A DNA stretch of 49,119 nt from Omnitrophica bacterium GWA2_41_15 (GCA_919902105.1 CAKKQO010000028.1:1-49119), one strand, 5' to 3'; positions 33,077-41,132 are shown, counted from the stretch's first letter. Notes: generated by a model not told the origin, from the sequence alone. Made by a program: numbers and translations.

Positions 33077-34003
33077 CTAAGCAAGGGCTCTCTTTACAGC
33101 AGAGATAATATCCGCTTCTGACAAATTATATTCCTTGAGTAATTCCTGGGGTTCGCCTGACTGGCCGAATTTATCCTTTATGCCCAGCCGAATAACCCGC
33201 CTAGGGCAATTCTCTGAAACCACCTCGTCAACCGCAGAGGCAAGGCCTCCGATTACAGAATGTTCCTCAAGCGTAACAATTGCCTTAGTTTCTTTTGCTG
33301 CGCAAATTATTGCTTCTTTATCTATGGGTTTTACGGTATGCATATTTAAAAGGCGGCAGGATACCCTTTCTAATTCTTTAGATTTTATGGCCTGGCAGGC
33401 TGTATTTACCATAAGACCGCAAGCAATAATAGTTACATCGCTTCCGTCGCATAGCTTATCCGCCTTTCCTAAGGTAAATTCGCCTTTATTTTCTAATGTC
33501 GGCACTTTATCCCGGCCTAAGCGGATATAAAACGGCCCCTGATGTTTAACACTTGCGAGCACCGCGTCATAAGTCTCTGGCCCGTCACAAGGAACAACCA
33601 CGGTCATATTCGGCAAAACCCGCATCAAAGCAATATCTTCTAATGCCTGATGCGTTGCCCCGTCAGGGCCGACCGTAACACCGCTGTGTGTAGCCACAAT
33701 CTTTACGTTAAATTGCGGATAAACCACCGAAGTCCTTACCTGATCCCAAGCACGGCCGGTGGCAAAAACCGCAAAAGTAGAAACAAAAACTGTTTTTTTA
33801 CAGCTGGCCAGGCCTGCGGCGGCAGCCATCATATTCTGCTCCGCTACCCCAAAATTAAAAAATCTCTCCGGATAGCTCTTAGCAAACATTTTTGTGCGCG
33901 TGGAACTGGATAAATCCGCATCTAAAACTACAATATCGGGATTCGTTTTACCCAATTCAACTAAAGCTTTGCCATATACGTCACGCTGGTATAATAGTTC
34001 CAT
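33077..34003 (-). CDS. Transketolase, C-terminal subunit
   Basis: About 308 residues from ATG 34003 (MELLYQRDVYGKALVELGK); an ATG three codons earlier exists but overlaps a heptamer repeat. It corresponds to the pyrimidine-binding plus C-terminal domains of transketolase: DIVVLDADLSSSTRT, RFFNFGVAEQNMMAAAAGLASCKKTVFVSTFAVFATGRAWDQVR, and HSGVTVGPDGATHQALEDIALMR. The catalytic Glu is in GVAEQN. It works with the N-terminal subunit encoded upstream to move two-carbon units in the pentose-phosphate pathway. The split form is typical of archaea and many anaerobes. Confidence 0.93.
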   Translation of the reverse strand: MELLYQRDVYGKALVELGKTNPDIVVLDADLSSSTRTKMFAKSYPERFFNFGVAEQNMMAAAAGLASCKKTVFVSTFAVFATGRAWDQVRTSVVYPQFNVKIVATHSGVTVGPDGATHQALEDIALMRVLPNMTVVVPCDGPETYDAVLASVKHQGPFYIRLGRDKVPTLENKGEFTLGKADKLCDGSDVTIIACGLMVNTACQAIKSKELERVSCRLLNMHTVKPIDKEAIICAAKETKAIVTLEEHSVIGGLASAVDEVVSENCPRRVIRLGIKDKFGQSGEPQELLKEYNLSEADIISAVKRALA

Positions 34004-34004
34004 T

Positions 34005-34085
34005 TTTAGCATTTAGCGGATAGCGTTTAGCGGATAGTTAAAATCTTTTGTTTTGATGTTCCTATACACTCTACGCTATACGCTA
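34005..34085. repeat. Heptamer-word inverted array between the transketolase halves
   Basis: Left heptamers TTTAGCA, TTTAGCG, GATAGCG, TTTAGCG and GATAGTT (34005-34039). Right heptamers CTATACA, CTCTACG and CTATACG then CTAATC (34062-34088). These are inverse words (TAGCG against CGCTA), separated by an AT-rich loop. The array spans the end of tktN and the start of tktC. Confidence 0.85.
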
Positions 34086-34907
34086 ATCTTTTAATTCTCT
34101 TAAGGCTATTTCTGTTTCTTCTTTTGTCGGAGCCCTACCATGGAAATCTACTATATTTTCCATAAAAGAAACGCCTTTGCCTTTTATAGTCTTAGCGATA
34201 ATAATTGCCGGTTTATGCTTAATCGTCTTTGCTTCATCATAGGCGGCGAGAATTTCTTGCATATTATGACCGTCGATATCAATAGTATGCCAGCCAAAAG
34301 CGCGCCATTTATCGACTAAAGGCTCTAAGCTCATTACTTCTTTTATGCGGCCGTCAATCTGAAAACCATTATAATCGAGAATTGCACAAAGATTATCGCA
34401 GGCGTAATGGGCAGATGCCATTGCCGCCTCCCAGATGTTGCCTTCCTGTATCTCTCCGTCGCCTAAAAGGCAATAAACGCGGTAATCTTTCTTATCTATT
34501 TTTGCGGCTAAGCTCATCCCCAAAGCTACAGATAAACCTTGGCCTAATGACCCCGAAGGCACTTCTACGCCCGGAGTACGCCTATCCGGATGGCCTTGAA
34601 AACAACTGCCTAATTTTCTCAAACTTTTTAATCCGTCTATGGGAAAATAACCGGCCTCTGCTAAAACCGCATACCAAAGCGGGCAACAATGCCCCTTAGA
34701 CATATGAAACCTGTCGCGGTCGGGCCAGTCCGGCCTTTTCGGGTCAAACCTTAGGCTAGTAAAAAAAAGCGCGGTTACCAAATCCGCCGCGGACAAACTT
34801 CCGCCGGGATGGCCGCTTCCCGCACAAGAAATCATCTGCACTATCCTATAACGAATCCGTTTGGCAATATGTTCTAATTCTTTAATTTGTTTTTCGCTGT
34901 AAGGCAT
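34083..34907 (-). CDS. Transketolase, N-terminal subunit
   Basis: 274 residues equal to the thiamine-diphosphate domain of transketolase: RIRYRIVQMISCAGSGHPGGSLSAADLVTALFF, RDRFHMSKGHCCPLWYAVLAEAGYF, GHPDRRTPGVEVPSGSLGQGLSVALGMSLAAKI, and the ThDP motif YCLLGDGEIQEGNIWEAAMASAHYACDNLCAILDYNGFQIDG. KTIKGKGVSFMEN follows. It is paired with the C-terminal subunit directly downstream. Its start overlaps the TPR lipoprotein gene by 26 bases. Confidence 0.94.
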   Translation of the reverse strand: MPYSEKQIKELEHIAKRIRYRIVQMISCAGSGHPGGSLSAADLVTALFFTSLRFDPKRPDWPDRDRFHMSKGHCCPLWYAVLAEAGYFPIDGLKSLRKLGSCFQGHPDRRTPGVEVPSGSLGQGLSVALGMSLAAKIDKKDYRVYCLLGDGEIQEGNIWEAAMASAHYACDNLCAILDYNGFQIDGRIKEVMSLEPLVDKWRAFGWHTIDIDGHNMQEILAAYDEAKTIKHKPAIIIAKTIKGKGVSFMENIVDFHGRAPTKEETEIALRELKD

Positions 34908-35865
34908 TTAATTTTTCTTTAATCTTTTCCTGATTGGGCTCTATAACCAAAGCCTTCTGCCATTTTTCCTCAGCCTTATCATATTGGCCCTTGGCGAAAT
35001 AAGCATCTCCCAAATGTTCATAAATCACAGGGTCCTCTGAAATCATTGCTGCTTTTTCAAGTTGTGTAATTGCCTCATCAAATAATTTCTTCTTAAAATA
35101 TACCCACCCTAAACTATCAATGTATGCGGCATTATCCTCATCTTTGTTTAAAGCCTCTTTAATTAAAGCTAATGCCTCGTCTAATCTTTCGTCCTTTTCA
35201 GCATATAAATACCCTAGAGAATTCTTTGCCTGCGGATAATCCGGTTTAAGCTCTAAGGCTTTCTTGATGTTGATAATGCCGGCATCAATATCGCCTGCCT
35301 CACTCAATAATTCTCCCAAAAATAGATAAGCCTCTGCTTTATCAGGCGCTACTTTTATTAAATGCCTATATTGCGCTATCGCCTGCTCAATCTTCTTCTC
35401 TTGATAATAAACTTGAGCCAGAGACATAATTACTTCTATATTATCAGGCTCAATCTCTGATTGTTTTTTTAAAATGTACTCGTAATGCTCTGCTGCTTCA
35501 TTATTTTTCTTGAGGGATGAATAGACTAAGGCAAGAAGAAATCTAGCCTCTAAATTATCCGGATCTAAATTGATAGCTGACTTTAGCTCCGAGAGAGCTG
35601 AATCTATCTGATTTAACTTTAAATACTCTGTACCTAAATTTAAATGGACCTTTGCAGAGTCGGGGTCTAATTTGCTTACGAGTTTATACTGTTCTATAGC
35701 TTGCTTTATGTTGTTTGAGCCATCAGAGATTGCGCCTGAAAGATAATGCAGATAGGCCTGCTTGTCCTTTTCCCTTGAGGAAATAGCAAAGCAGCTCGAT
35801 AAAAAGACAATTCCTAATCCTACAAGGATTATTGCCTTAGATATTTTTATGTTTTGCAAAGACAT
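34882..35865 (-). CDS. TPR-repeat lipoprotein
   Basis: 327 residues. The signal has a lipobox LSSC (Cys25), so the protein is membrane anchored on the periplasmic side. About eight tetratricopeptide repeats follow from residue 40 to 320, with the usual A/L/G/Y/A/P pattern (for example ALSELKSAINLDPDNLEARFLLALVYSSLKKNNEAAEHYEYIL). It is a protein-protein scaffold of unknown partner. It overlaps the transketolase N-subunit gene, which suggests one transcript rather than shared function. Confidence 0.9.
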   Translation of the reverse strand: MSLQNIKISKAIILVGLGIVFLSSCFAISSREKDKQAYLHYLSGAISDGSNNIKQAIEQYKLVSKLDPDSAKVHLNLGTEYLKLNQIDSALSELKSAINLDPDNLEARFLLALVYSSLKKNNEAAEHYEYILKKQSEIEPDNIEVIMSLAQVYYQEKKIEQAIAQYRHLIKVAPDKAEAYLFLGELLSEAGDIDAGIINIKKALELKPDYPQAKNSLGYLYAEKDERLDEALALIKEALNKDEDNAAYIDSLGWVYFKKKLFDEAITQLEKAAMISEDPVIYEHLGDAYFAKGQYDKAEEKWQKALVIEPNQEKIKEKLNALQRKTN

Positions 35866-35896
35866 TCGAATTCCGCCTGCTTAAAAACCCCTTACT

Positions 35897-36004
35897 TTAT
35901 TTTGATCCCCAGGCTCTCTTCTTCAAATGTCTCAAGCGCTTACGCATCTTTTTTCTTTTATGCGTCTTTATTTTACGCAGTTTGCGTTTTCTGCCGCAAG
36001 GCAT
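35897..36004 (-). CDS. 35-residue COX24/AURKAIP1-like basic protein
   Basis: A very short, highly basic frame (MPCGRKRKLRKIKTHKRKK start; 20 of 35 residues are K or R). It ends RHLKKRAWGSK and is preceded by GAGGAAATG, with two adjacent ATGs (36007 and 36004). The K-x-x-x-HKRKKMRKRLRHLKKR core is the pattern of the small COX24/AURKAIP1 (mS38-like) ribosomal protein family found in several bacterial phyla. It is probably a tiny ribosome-associated protein. It lies between hisG and the TPR gene. Confidence 0.75.
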   Translation of the reverse strand: MPCGRKRKLRKIKTHKRKKMRKRLRHLKKRAWGSK

Positions 36005-36031
36005 CATTTCCTCGCTTTCGCTCGTCGCTCT

Positions 36032-36104
36032 AGTTAAATGGTAATTAGTGATTGGTTAAATTGCCAATCCTATTTAACCATTTAACCTTTTAACTAGTTA
36101 ACCA
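36032..36104. repeat. Octamer-word inverted array before the hisG stop
   Basis: Right words TTTAACCA, TTTAACCT, TTTAACTA and GTTAACCA (36073-36104, strict period 8) lie directly against the hisG stop codon. Left inverse words AGTTAAATG, GTAATTAG and GGTTAAAT (36032-36061) face them. Same mirror layout as the other arrays with its own word. Confidence 0.85.
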
Positions 36105-36980
36105 TTAGTAAATTAACTTATTCAACGGATACTCAATAATACCTTCAGCGCCTGCAGACTTAAGACGAGGCAGGAGAGAACGCACTATCTTTTCTTCTAC
36201 TATTGTCTCAACCGCATACCAATCTCCGCGGCTTAAAGAAGAAATAGTGGGATTCTTTAAAGCGGGAAGGAGCGAAATAACCCTTTTTATGTCACGCCTC
36301 GCCACATTCATCTTAAGGCCTACCCTACCCTCAGCTGTAATCGCACCTAATAATAATAAAACTATCTGGGATATTTTGTCCTTCTTCCATTTATTTTGAT
36401 AGGCAGTTTTATTAACGATAAACTGGGTAGTAGAAAAACATACGGTATCAACAATCCTTAAATTATTTGCCTTAAGGCTTGAGCCTGTTTCAGTGAGTTC
36501 AACAATTGCATCCACTAAACCTACTTTTAGCTTTACTTCGGTTGCACCCCAGCTAAATTCGACTTGCGCATTAACTTTATGTTTCCTTAAATAATCCTTA
36601 GTTACGCCTACTAATTCCGTAGCTACCCTCTTGCCTTTTAGGCCGCTTACCTTCCTGATGCGTGAGTCTTCCGGCACAGCCAAAACCCAGCGCACCGGAT
36701 TTGTCGTCTGCTTTGCATAAGCAAGGTCTAAAATTCTTAAGACTTTGGATTTATTTTCCAGAATCCAGTCATTGCCCGTGATACCGCAGTCTAGAACACC
36801 CTCTTCTACATAACGCGAAATTTCCTGCGCCCGGATTAAAAAAGGCTCAATCTCTGCGTCGTCTATAGACGGAGTATACGAGCGCTCACCTATCCTTATC
36901 TCAAAGCCTGCCTTCTTAAAAACATTGATAGTTGCCTGCTCAAGGCTTCCCTTGGGTATGCCTAATTTAAGTTTTGACAT
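36105..36980 (-). CDS. hisG: ATP phosphoribosyltransferase, long form
   Basis: First enzyme of histidine synthesis. The 291 residues start [25 protein letters not shown], with [27 protein letters not shown] and a PRPP-binding region [21 protein letters not shown] (about 158-178). A C-terminal regulatory ACT-like domain (about 215-291) is present, so it is the long, histidine-inhibited type that needs no HisZ. No other his gene is in the window. It has its own promoter (37039-37067). Confidence 0.95.
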   Translation of the reverse strand: MSKLKLGIPKGSLEQATINVFKKAGFEIRIGERSYTPSIDDAEIEPFLIRAQEISRYVEEGVLDCGITGNDWILENKSKVLRILDLAYAKQTTNPVRWVLAVPEDSRIRKVSGLKGKRVATELVGVTKDYLRKHKVNAQVEFSWGATEVKLKVGLVDAIVELTETGSSLKANNLRIVDTVCFSTTQFIVNKTAYQNKWKKDKISQIVLLLLGAITAEGRVGLKMNVARRDIKRVISLLPALKNPTISSLSRGDWYAVETIVEEKIVRSLLPRLKSAGAEGIIEYPLNKLIY

Positions 36981-37038
36981 ATTGACAGCCCTTTTCTATA
37001 AAATAGATGAAATTACCTCTTACCGCACGTGGATAAAT

Positions 37039-37067
37039 ATTATACAGTCTTGATATTCTTTTGTAAA
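37039..37067 (-). promoter_or_regulatory. hisG promoter
   Basis: Minus strand: -35 TTTACA (37067-37062), 17-base spacer, perfect -10 TATAAT (37044-37039). The predicted start is near 37032, leaving a leader of about 50 bases to the hisG ATG. Confidence 0.8.
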
Positions 37068-37100
37068 GGAAAAAAATCTAATCGCTTGCTTGAAAATATA

Positions 37101-37129
37101 TTGACGAGGTGGAACTTTTTATGTATGAT
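37101..37129 (+). promoter_or_regulatory. Promoter of the SurA/PpiD-like gene
   Basis: -35 TTGACG (37101-37106), 17-base spacer, -10 TATGAT (37124-37129). The start near 37136 gives a leader of about 35 bases with an AAAGAAAGG ribosome site before the ATG. Confidence 0.8.
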
Positions 37130-37140
37130 TGTTAACAATC
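37127..37140. promoter_or_regulatory. 14-bp palindrome on the -10/start site
   Basis: The perfect palindrome GATTGTTAACAATC overlaps the last half of the -10 box and the predicted +1. A repressor bound here would block transcription, so it is a candidate operator. Confidence 0.55.
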
Positions 37141-37170
37141 TAAGGCATTTAAAAGAAAGGTGAAATAGCT

Positions 37171-38163
37171 ATGCTAAAACAACTGCGTAACAAAAAAACC
37201 GCAAAAAGAATATTGTGGACATTGGCAATTATCATTATCCCTCCTTTTGTCTTCTGGGGCGCAGGAGGCCTTCTTAAGGAAAAGAAGGAAATTAACTATG
37301 CCGGAAAAATCTTCGGCAGAAAAATAGGTTTTGCCGAATATCGAAATTCATATTTAGCAGTAAGAAATCAATGGGTATTACGCTATGGAGAAGAAAATTT
37401 CGAAAAGTTAGAAAAGTATTTAGGCCTATCCCAACAGGCTTGGGAGAGGCTCATCTTGCTTTACGAAACCGATAAAAGAAGATTGAAAATTAAAGATAGT
37501 GAAGTTATCAGCACAATAGAAAAAATGCCCATTTTCCAAAAGAATAATTTATTTGATCAAAAAGTTTACGACTATATTCTTAGATATATATTAAGAACTC
37601 CGGCTAGGCTTTTTGAAGAAAATATTCGCGATGGGCTAAAAATATCTAAACTCTACGAAGAAGTCACTGCGGAAATAAACGTAAGCGATCAAGAATTAGA
37701 AACAGAATACAAAAAAGAAAATGAACAGGTAAAAGTAGAGTATGCACTGGTTTCTTCGGCTAAGGAGAAGGCATACGAAATACTCGCGCAGATAAAAGCT
37801 AGCCGCGCTAAAAGTCCCAAAGAAAGTTTCGCTGGTTTAGCGAAAAGCATGGGCCTCGAGATAAAACAGACCCCTCTCTTTAAAAGAAATGACCCTATTG
37901 AAGGGATAGGAAAAGCTGACGAATTCGCAAACGCCGCCTTTGGATTCTTAGAGAATAATATTAGCGAGGTTATAGAAGCTAATAAAAACTTCTATATTAT
38001 ATTAGGAGTTAAGCAATTCGTAGGGATTGATAAAGAGAAGTTTGCAAAAGAACGCCAAGATTTTAAGGACACACTTTTGACGCGCAAAAAAGAAGAAACG
38101 TTTATGAAATTTATGCAGGAATTACAAACCAAAGCAAAAATTACGAGCTACATCAATAATTAG
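37171..38163 (+). CDS. SurA/PpiD-like membrane-anchored chaperone
   Basis: 330 residues. A short cytoplasmic tail and one membrane helix (about 14-33, RILWTLAIIIIPPFVFWGAGG) are followed by a periplasmic part. This has a SurA-N-type helical segment (GRKIGFAEYRNSYLAVRNQWVLRYGEE and on to about 165) and a parvulin-like region (about 185-285) that is poorly conserved. The residues usually needed for prolyl isomerase activity are not obvious. The likely role is folding of exported proteins. The TAG stop is the first three bases of a GGGACACATCC repeat unit. It is divergent from hisG. Confidence 0.85.
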   Translation: MLKQLRNKKTAKRILWTLAIIIIPPFVFWGAGGLLKEKKEINYAGKIFGRKIGFAEYRNSYLAVRNQWVLRYGEENFEKLEKYLGLSQQAWERLILLYETDKRRLKIKDSEVISTIEKMPIFQKNNLFDQKVYDYILRYILRTPARLFEENIRDGLKISKLYEEVTAEINVSDQELETEYKKENEQVKVEYALVSSAKEKAYEILAQIKASRAKSPKESFAGLAKSMGLEIKQTPLFKRNDPIEGIGKADEFANAAFGFLENNISEVIEANKNFYIILGVKQFVGIDKEKFAKERQDFKDTLLTRKKEETFMKFMQELQTKAKITSYINN

Positions 38164-38231
38164 GGACACATCCTATTTAATAATTAGGGACACATCCTAT
38201 TTTTTTAAAAAAATAGGATGTGTCCCTAATT
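38156..38231. repeat. GGGACACATCC repeat with a perfect 50-bp palindrome
   Basis: A first copy of TAATTAGGGACACATCCTAT at 38157-38176. A second copy and its exact inverted copy form a perfect palindrome of 2 x 25 bases (38182-38206 and 38207-38231; arms AATTAGGGACACATCC...; centre seven T then seven A). It lies between convergent genes. A related unit (TAGGGACACATCCCATTTT) ends the window. It resembles REP-type units mobilised by RAYT transposases, though no such gene is present here. Confidence 0.9.
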
Positions 38232-38235
38232 ATAA

Positions 38236-38418
38236 TTACTCTACCTTTATGGATGCAACCGGGCATTGCTCGGCTACTTCTTTTAAATCGCACGATGTGC
38301 AACTATCGGCCTTAACATAGGCTATGCCGTCATCTTTCACCACGAATACATCCGGGCAGTTCTGCTCACACAAACCGCAGCCTACGCAAGTTGTTTTATC
38401 TACTGTTACTTTCGACAT
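38236..38418 (-). CDS. Ferredoxin, single [4Fe-4S] type
   Basis: 60 residues. CVGCGLCEQNCP (Cys12, Cys15, Cys18, Cys22) and a distal CTSC..EQCP (Cys40, Cys43, Cys52) fit a mono-cluster ferredoxin in which Cys12, 15, 18 and 52 hold the [4Fe-4S] cluster. It is the likely electron acceptor of the 2-oxoacid oxidoreductase encoded upstream on the same transcript. Its start overlaps the receiver gene by 23 bases. Confidence 0.9.
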   Translation of the reverse strand: MSKVTVDKTTCVGCGLCEQNCPDVFVVKDDGIAYVKADSCTSCDLKEVAEQCPVASIKVE

Positions 38419-38806
38419 TTTGATTTACCTCCCGTACACCTAACAATTTTTTAATTTTATCTACCAATACTTCCTGACCAAGTGTCTTGGGTATATATGC
38501 ATCTGCGCCGCATTCATCGGCTAACTCTTTATCTATCAGTTGGGTCCGCGCAGAATAGATAATAATAGGTATATTTTTATATTTATCGTCGAATTTAAGC
38601 ATACGGCAGACTTTATGTCCATTTAATTTGGGAAGCATAAGGTCTAAGACAATAAGGGCGGGATTATATCTTTGGGCAAGAGATAATCCCTCCTGGCCAT
38701 CATAACCTATCATTACCTCATAACCTAAATTCGTAAGCCGCATTTTTAGAAGGCTGGCCATATCCTTTTCATCTTCCACAACAAGAATATTCTTTTTATC
38801 TGTCAT
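38396..38806 (-). CDS. Stand-alone response-regulator receiver
   Basis: 136 residues, only a CheY-like receiver: NILVVEDEKDMASLLKMRL (acidic pocket Glu11, Asp12), phospho-acceptor Asp in ALIVLDLMLPKLNG (about Asp55), PIIIYSAR, and Lys in YIPKTLG (about 106). There is no DNA-binding or output domain; after about residue 120 the sequence is a short tail. It lies between porB (6 bases) and ferredoxin (overlap), so it is made together with the oxidoreductase. No kinase gene is adjacent. Confidence 0.92.
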   Translation of the reverse strand: MTDKKNILVVEDEKDMASLLKMRLTNLGYEVMIGYDGQEGLSLAQRYNPALIVLDLMLPKLNGHKVCRMLKFDDKYKNIPIIIYSARTQLIDKELADECGADAYIPKTLGQEVLVDKIKKLLGVREVNQNVESNSR

Positions 38807-38812
38807 TTTAGG

Positions 38813-39703
38813 TTATGCCTTTGTTTCCATTAAGCTGTATTTTTCTATATTACGATCGGCTATTTGCTGAATTAATTTCACCGCTTCCGGAGAATTTAAA
38901 ATATGTTTAAATCTTCCTTGAGGATTTAAGTATTCTTCTACCGGTTTAACCTTGAGAAGATTTCTTACCTGGGTTAATTTTCCCTCTTCATATTCTATAA
39001 GAGGATACAGCCCGGTTTCTACGGCTAATTTAGCAATATCAAAAGTCAAACCCGGCAGATGCCGCCAGCCCAAAGGACAAGGTACGTGTATCTGGATATA
39101 TTTAGTGCCTTTTATAGAGAGCGCTTTTTTGACTTTTCTCTGCACATCCTGCGGGTATCCCACTGAAGCAGTAGCCACATAAGGGATACCGTGGGCTACG
39201 GCAATCTCCGGCATAGGTTTTTTAGGGCGAAGATTTCCTAAAGATTGTTTCCCTGACGGGCTAGTAGAGGTATTCGCCTCAAAAGGCGTAAGCCCGCTGC
39301 GCTGACAGCCCGTATTCATATAGGCTTCATTATCGTAACAGACATAGAGAATATCATGGCCCCTTTCCCACATCCCGGAAAGCGCCTGTAAACCGATGTC
39401 GGCAGTGCCGCCGTCGCCTGCCTGGGCGATCACATTCACTTTATCTTTTATCCCTAAATATTTCAATGCCGACTCAATACCAGAGGCGACTGCCGCGGCA
39501 TTTTCAAACAAGGAATGTATCCAGGGAACTCCCCAGGAGGTTTCAGGGTATTTGCTGGAAAAAACCTCCAAACATCCGGTATTATTGGCAATAATCGTGT
39601 TTGGGCCGGCAGTATCTACAACTAAACGCGCGGCAATTGCCTGTCCGCAACCGGCGCAAGCCGTATGACCCGGTTTAAACAATGTTTTAATGGCATCTGC
39701 CAT
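38813..39703 (-). CDS. porB: 2-oxoacid:ferredoxin oxidoreductase, beta subunit
   Basis: Thiamine-diphosphate subunit of the pyruvate (or 2-oxoisovalerate) ferredoxin oxidoreductase. The 296 residues show HTACAGCGQAIAARLVVD with cluster cysteines, NNTGCLEVFSS, and the ThDP motif AQAGDGGTADIGLQALSGMWERGHDILYVCYDNEAYMNTG. QRSGLTPFEANTSTSPSGK and HVPCPLGWRHLP follow. Next in the operon after porA (4 bases). The subunit set GDAB fits pyruvate oxidoreductase best; related 2-oxoacid enzymes cannot be excluded. Confidence 0.94.
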   Translation of the reverse strand: MADAIKTLFKPGHTACAGCGQAIAARLVVDTAGPNTIIANNTGCLEVFSSKYPETSWGVPWIHSLFENAAAVASGIESALKYLGIKDKVNVIAQAGDGGTADIGLQALSGMWERGHDILYVCYDNEAYMNTGCQRSGLTPFEANTSTSPSGKQSLGNLRPKKPMPEIAVAHGIPYVATASVGYPQDVQRKVKKALSIKGTKYIQIHVPCPLGWRHLPGLTFDIAKLAVETGLYPLIEYEEGKLTQVRNLLKVKPVEEYLNPQGRFKHILNSPEAVKLIQQIADRNIEKYSLMETKA

Positions 39704-39707
39704 AACT

Positions 39708-40868
39708 TTATCCTTGTTTAAGGCCTATAAACCTGCAGGCCTTTTCTTCTTTAGATAATAAATCAAAAATTTCTTTTATCGAATCTTTAGTCACATCTCT
39801 TCCGCCTAAACCGATGACAAAACCGCTGATTTTATTTGTGCGTTTTGCACTACAGCTAAATGAAGATTTTAAATCCGCATACAACGGCCCGCTCAGCCCT
39901 AGGGAGACTGCCTTTTCTACTACTGCAATTTCAGGGACATTTTTTAGAGCCTGATAGATTGCGCTAGCCGGAAACGGACGGTATGTAATGAGCTTTAAAA
40001 CTCCGGCTTTTTTGCCTTCTCTCCTTAATTCATCAACGGCTTCCTTAATTGTCCCCACTAGCGAACCTAAAGAAACAATTACCTGCTCGGCATCCTCTAT
40101 TCTGTAACCTTCAAACAAACCGCCGGAATCCCTGCCAAATACCTTGCTAAATTCTCCGGCGACCCTGGGAATAACTTTTAAAGCATTGTCATTGGCAACC
40201 TGCATGGCGAACCTCGCTTCCATATAATAATCCGGATCGGCGAATGCCCCTAAAGTCTTTGGGTTATTTATATCCAGCTTATTAATAAGGTTAAACGGCG
40301 GTAAAAATTTATCCACCAGTGTTTGCTCCGGAATATCCACCACTTCTGCGCCGTGAGTCAAGATAAAGCCATCCATACAAACCATTACCGGCAAAAGTAC
40401 ATCTTTATCCTCGGCAATTTTATATGCCTGAAGATGTAAATCCACTACTTCCTGATTATTTTCCGCAAAAAGTTGAATCCATCCTGAGTCGCGGGCAGTC
40501 ATACTATCCTGCTGGTCATTCCAGATATTTAGGGGTGCGCTGACTGAACGGTTTGCGCAGGTCATCACCAAAGGCAGGCGCATTCCGGCAATATTAAACA
40601 ACACCTCAAGCATCAATAAAAATCCCTGAGAACTGGTGGCAGTAAAAGAACGCACCCCGCATGCCGTAGAACCCAAGACAAGCGAAGCCGCCGAGTGCTC
40701 GCTCTCTACATTCACAAATTCTGCCTTTAACTCTGCGTCAGCAACCAGCTGGGCAAGCTCTTCTACAATATGTGTCTGGGGCGTAATCGGATAAGCCGAA
40801 ATTACCCCTGGCTTACATAACTTTACTGCCAACGCCACTGCCTTAGAACCCTCTATAAACTGCCTCAT
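39708..40868 (-). CDS. porA: 2-oxoacid:ferredoxin oxidoreductase, alpha subunit
   Basis: 386 residues. FIEGSKAVALAVKLCKPGVISAYPITPQTHIVEELA, EFVNVESEHSAASLVLGSTACGVRSFTATSSQGFLLMLEVLFNIAGMRLPLVMTCANRSVSAPLNIWNDQQDSM are diagnostic of PorA. The CoA-binding C-terminal half has RPFPASAIYQALKNVPEIAVVEKAVSLG. The start overlaps porD by 4 bases. Confidence 0.95.
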   Translation of the reverse strand: MRQFIEGSKAVALAVKLCKPGVISAYPITPQTHIVEELAQLVADAELKAEFVNVESEHSAASLVLGSTACGVRSFTATSSQGFLLMLEVLFNIAGMRLPLVMTCANRSVSAPLNIWNDQQDSMTARDSGWIQLFAENNQEVVDLHLQAYKIAEDKDVLLPVMVCMDGFILTHGAEVVDIPEQTLVDKFLPPFNLINKLDINNPKTLGAFADPDYYMEARFAMQVANDNALKVIPRVAGEFSKVFGRDSGGLFEGYRIEDAEQVIVSLGSLVGTIKEAVDELRREGKKAGVLKLITYRPFPASAIYQALKNVPEIAVVEKAVSLGLSGPLYADLKSSFSCSAKRTNKISGFVIGLGGRDVTKDSIKEIFDLLSKEEKACRFIGLKQG

Positions 40869-41131
40869 TCCTTCACCATCTCAATATCTTTTTTCGGGCA
40901 GATTGCCGCGCAGTTTCCGCATCCCTTACAATAGGCAAAATCGCAATTATAGGTATTCTTTGCCTCACCGCTGACACACCCTTCAGGACAGATCAAAATA
41001 CACATTTTACAGGCAATACAATTTTTCTGTAAAAATTTTGGCTTTACTTCCGTGCGCCAAGTTCCGGTTTTATTTGCAAGGCTTGAACCGGGCTTGGCTA
41101 TTCCTATACTATGTTCAACTGGCTTTGCCAT
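40865..41131 (-). CDS. porD: 2-oxoacid:ferredoxin oxidoreductase, delta subunit
   Basis: 88 residues with two [4Fe-4S] sites: CIACKMCILICPEGC (about 38-52) and CDFAYCKGCGNCAAICP (about 64-80). It passes electrons from the ThDP site to external ferredoxin. It lies between porG (1 base) and porA (4-base overlap). Confidence 0.94.
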   Translation of the reverse strand: MAKPVEHSIGIAKPGSSLANKTGTWRTEVKPKFLQKNCIACKMCILICPEGCVSGEAKNTYNCDFAYCKGCGNCAAICPKKDIEMVKE

Positions 41132-41132
41132 A

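Noticed and set aside
33077-34907. Split transketolase pair as a broken single gene
   Set aside because: Both halves have full domain lengths, own start codons and intact cofactor motifs; the two-subunit form is well known in anaerobes and archaea.
10479-36104. Word arrays as CRISPR arrays
   Set aside because: Units are 7-8 bp and degenerate, with no spacers of constant length and with inverted halves; there are no cas genes nearby.
38182-38231. The 50-bp palindrome as an ordinary intrinsic terminator
   Set aside because: It has no G+C-rich stem followed by a T run; the T7/A7 lies in the centre, and direct copies of the unit are present. It may still stop transcription, but the sequence pattern is that of a repeat.
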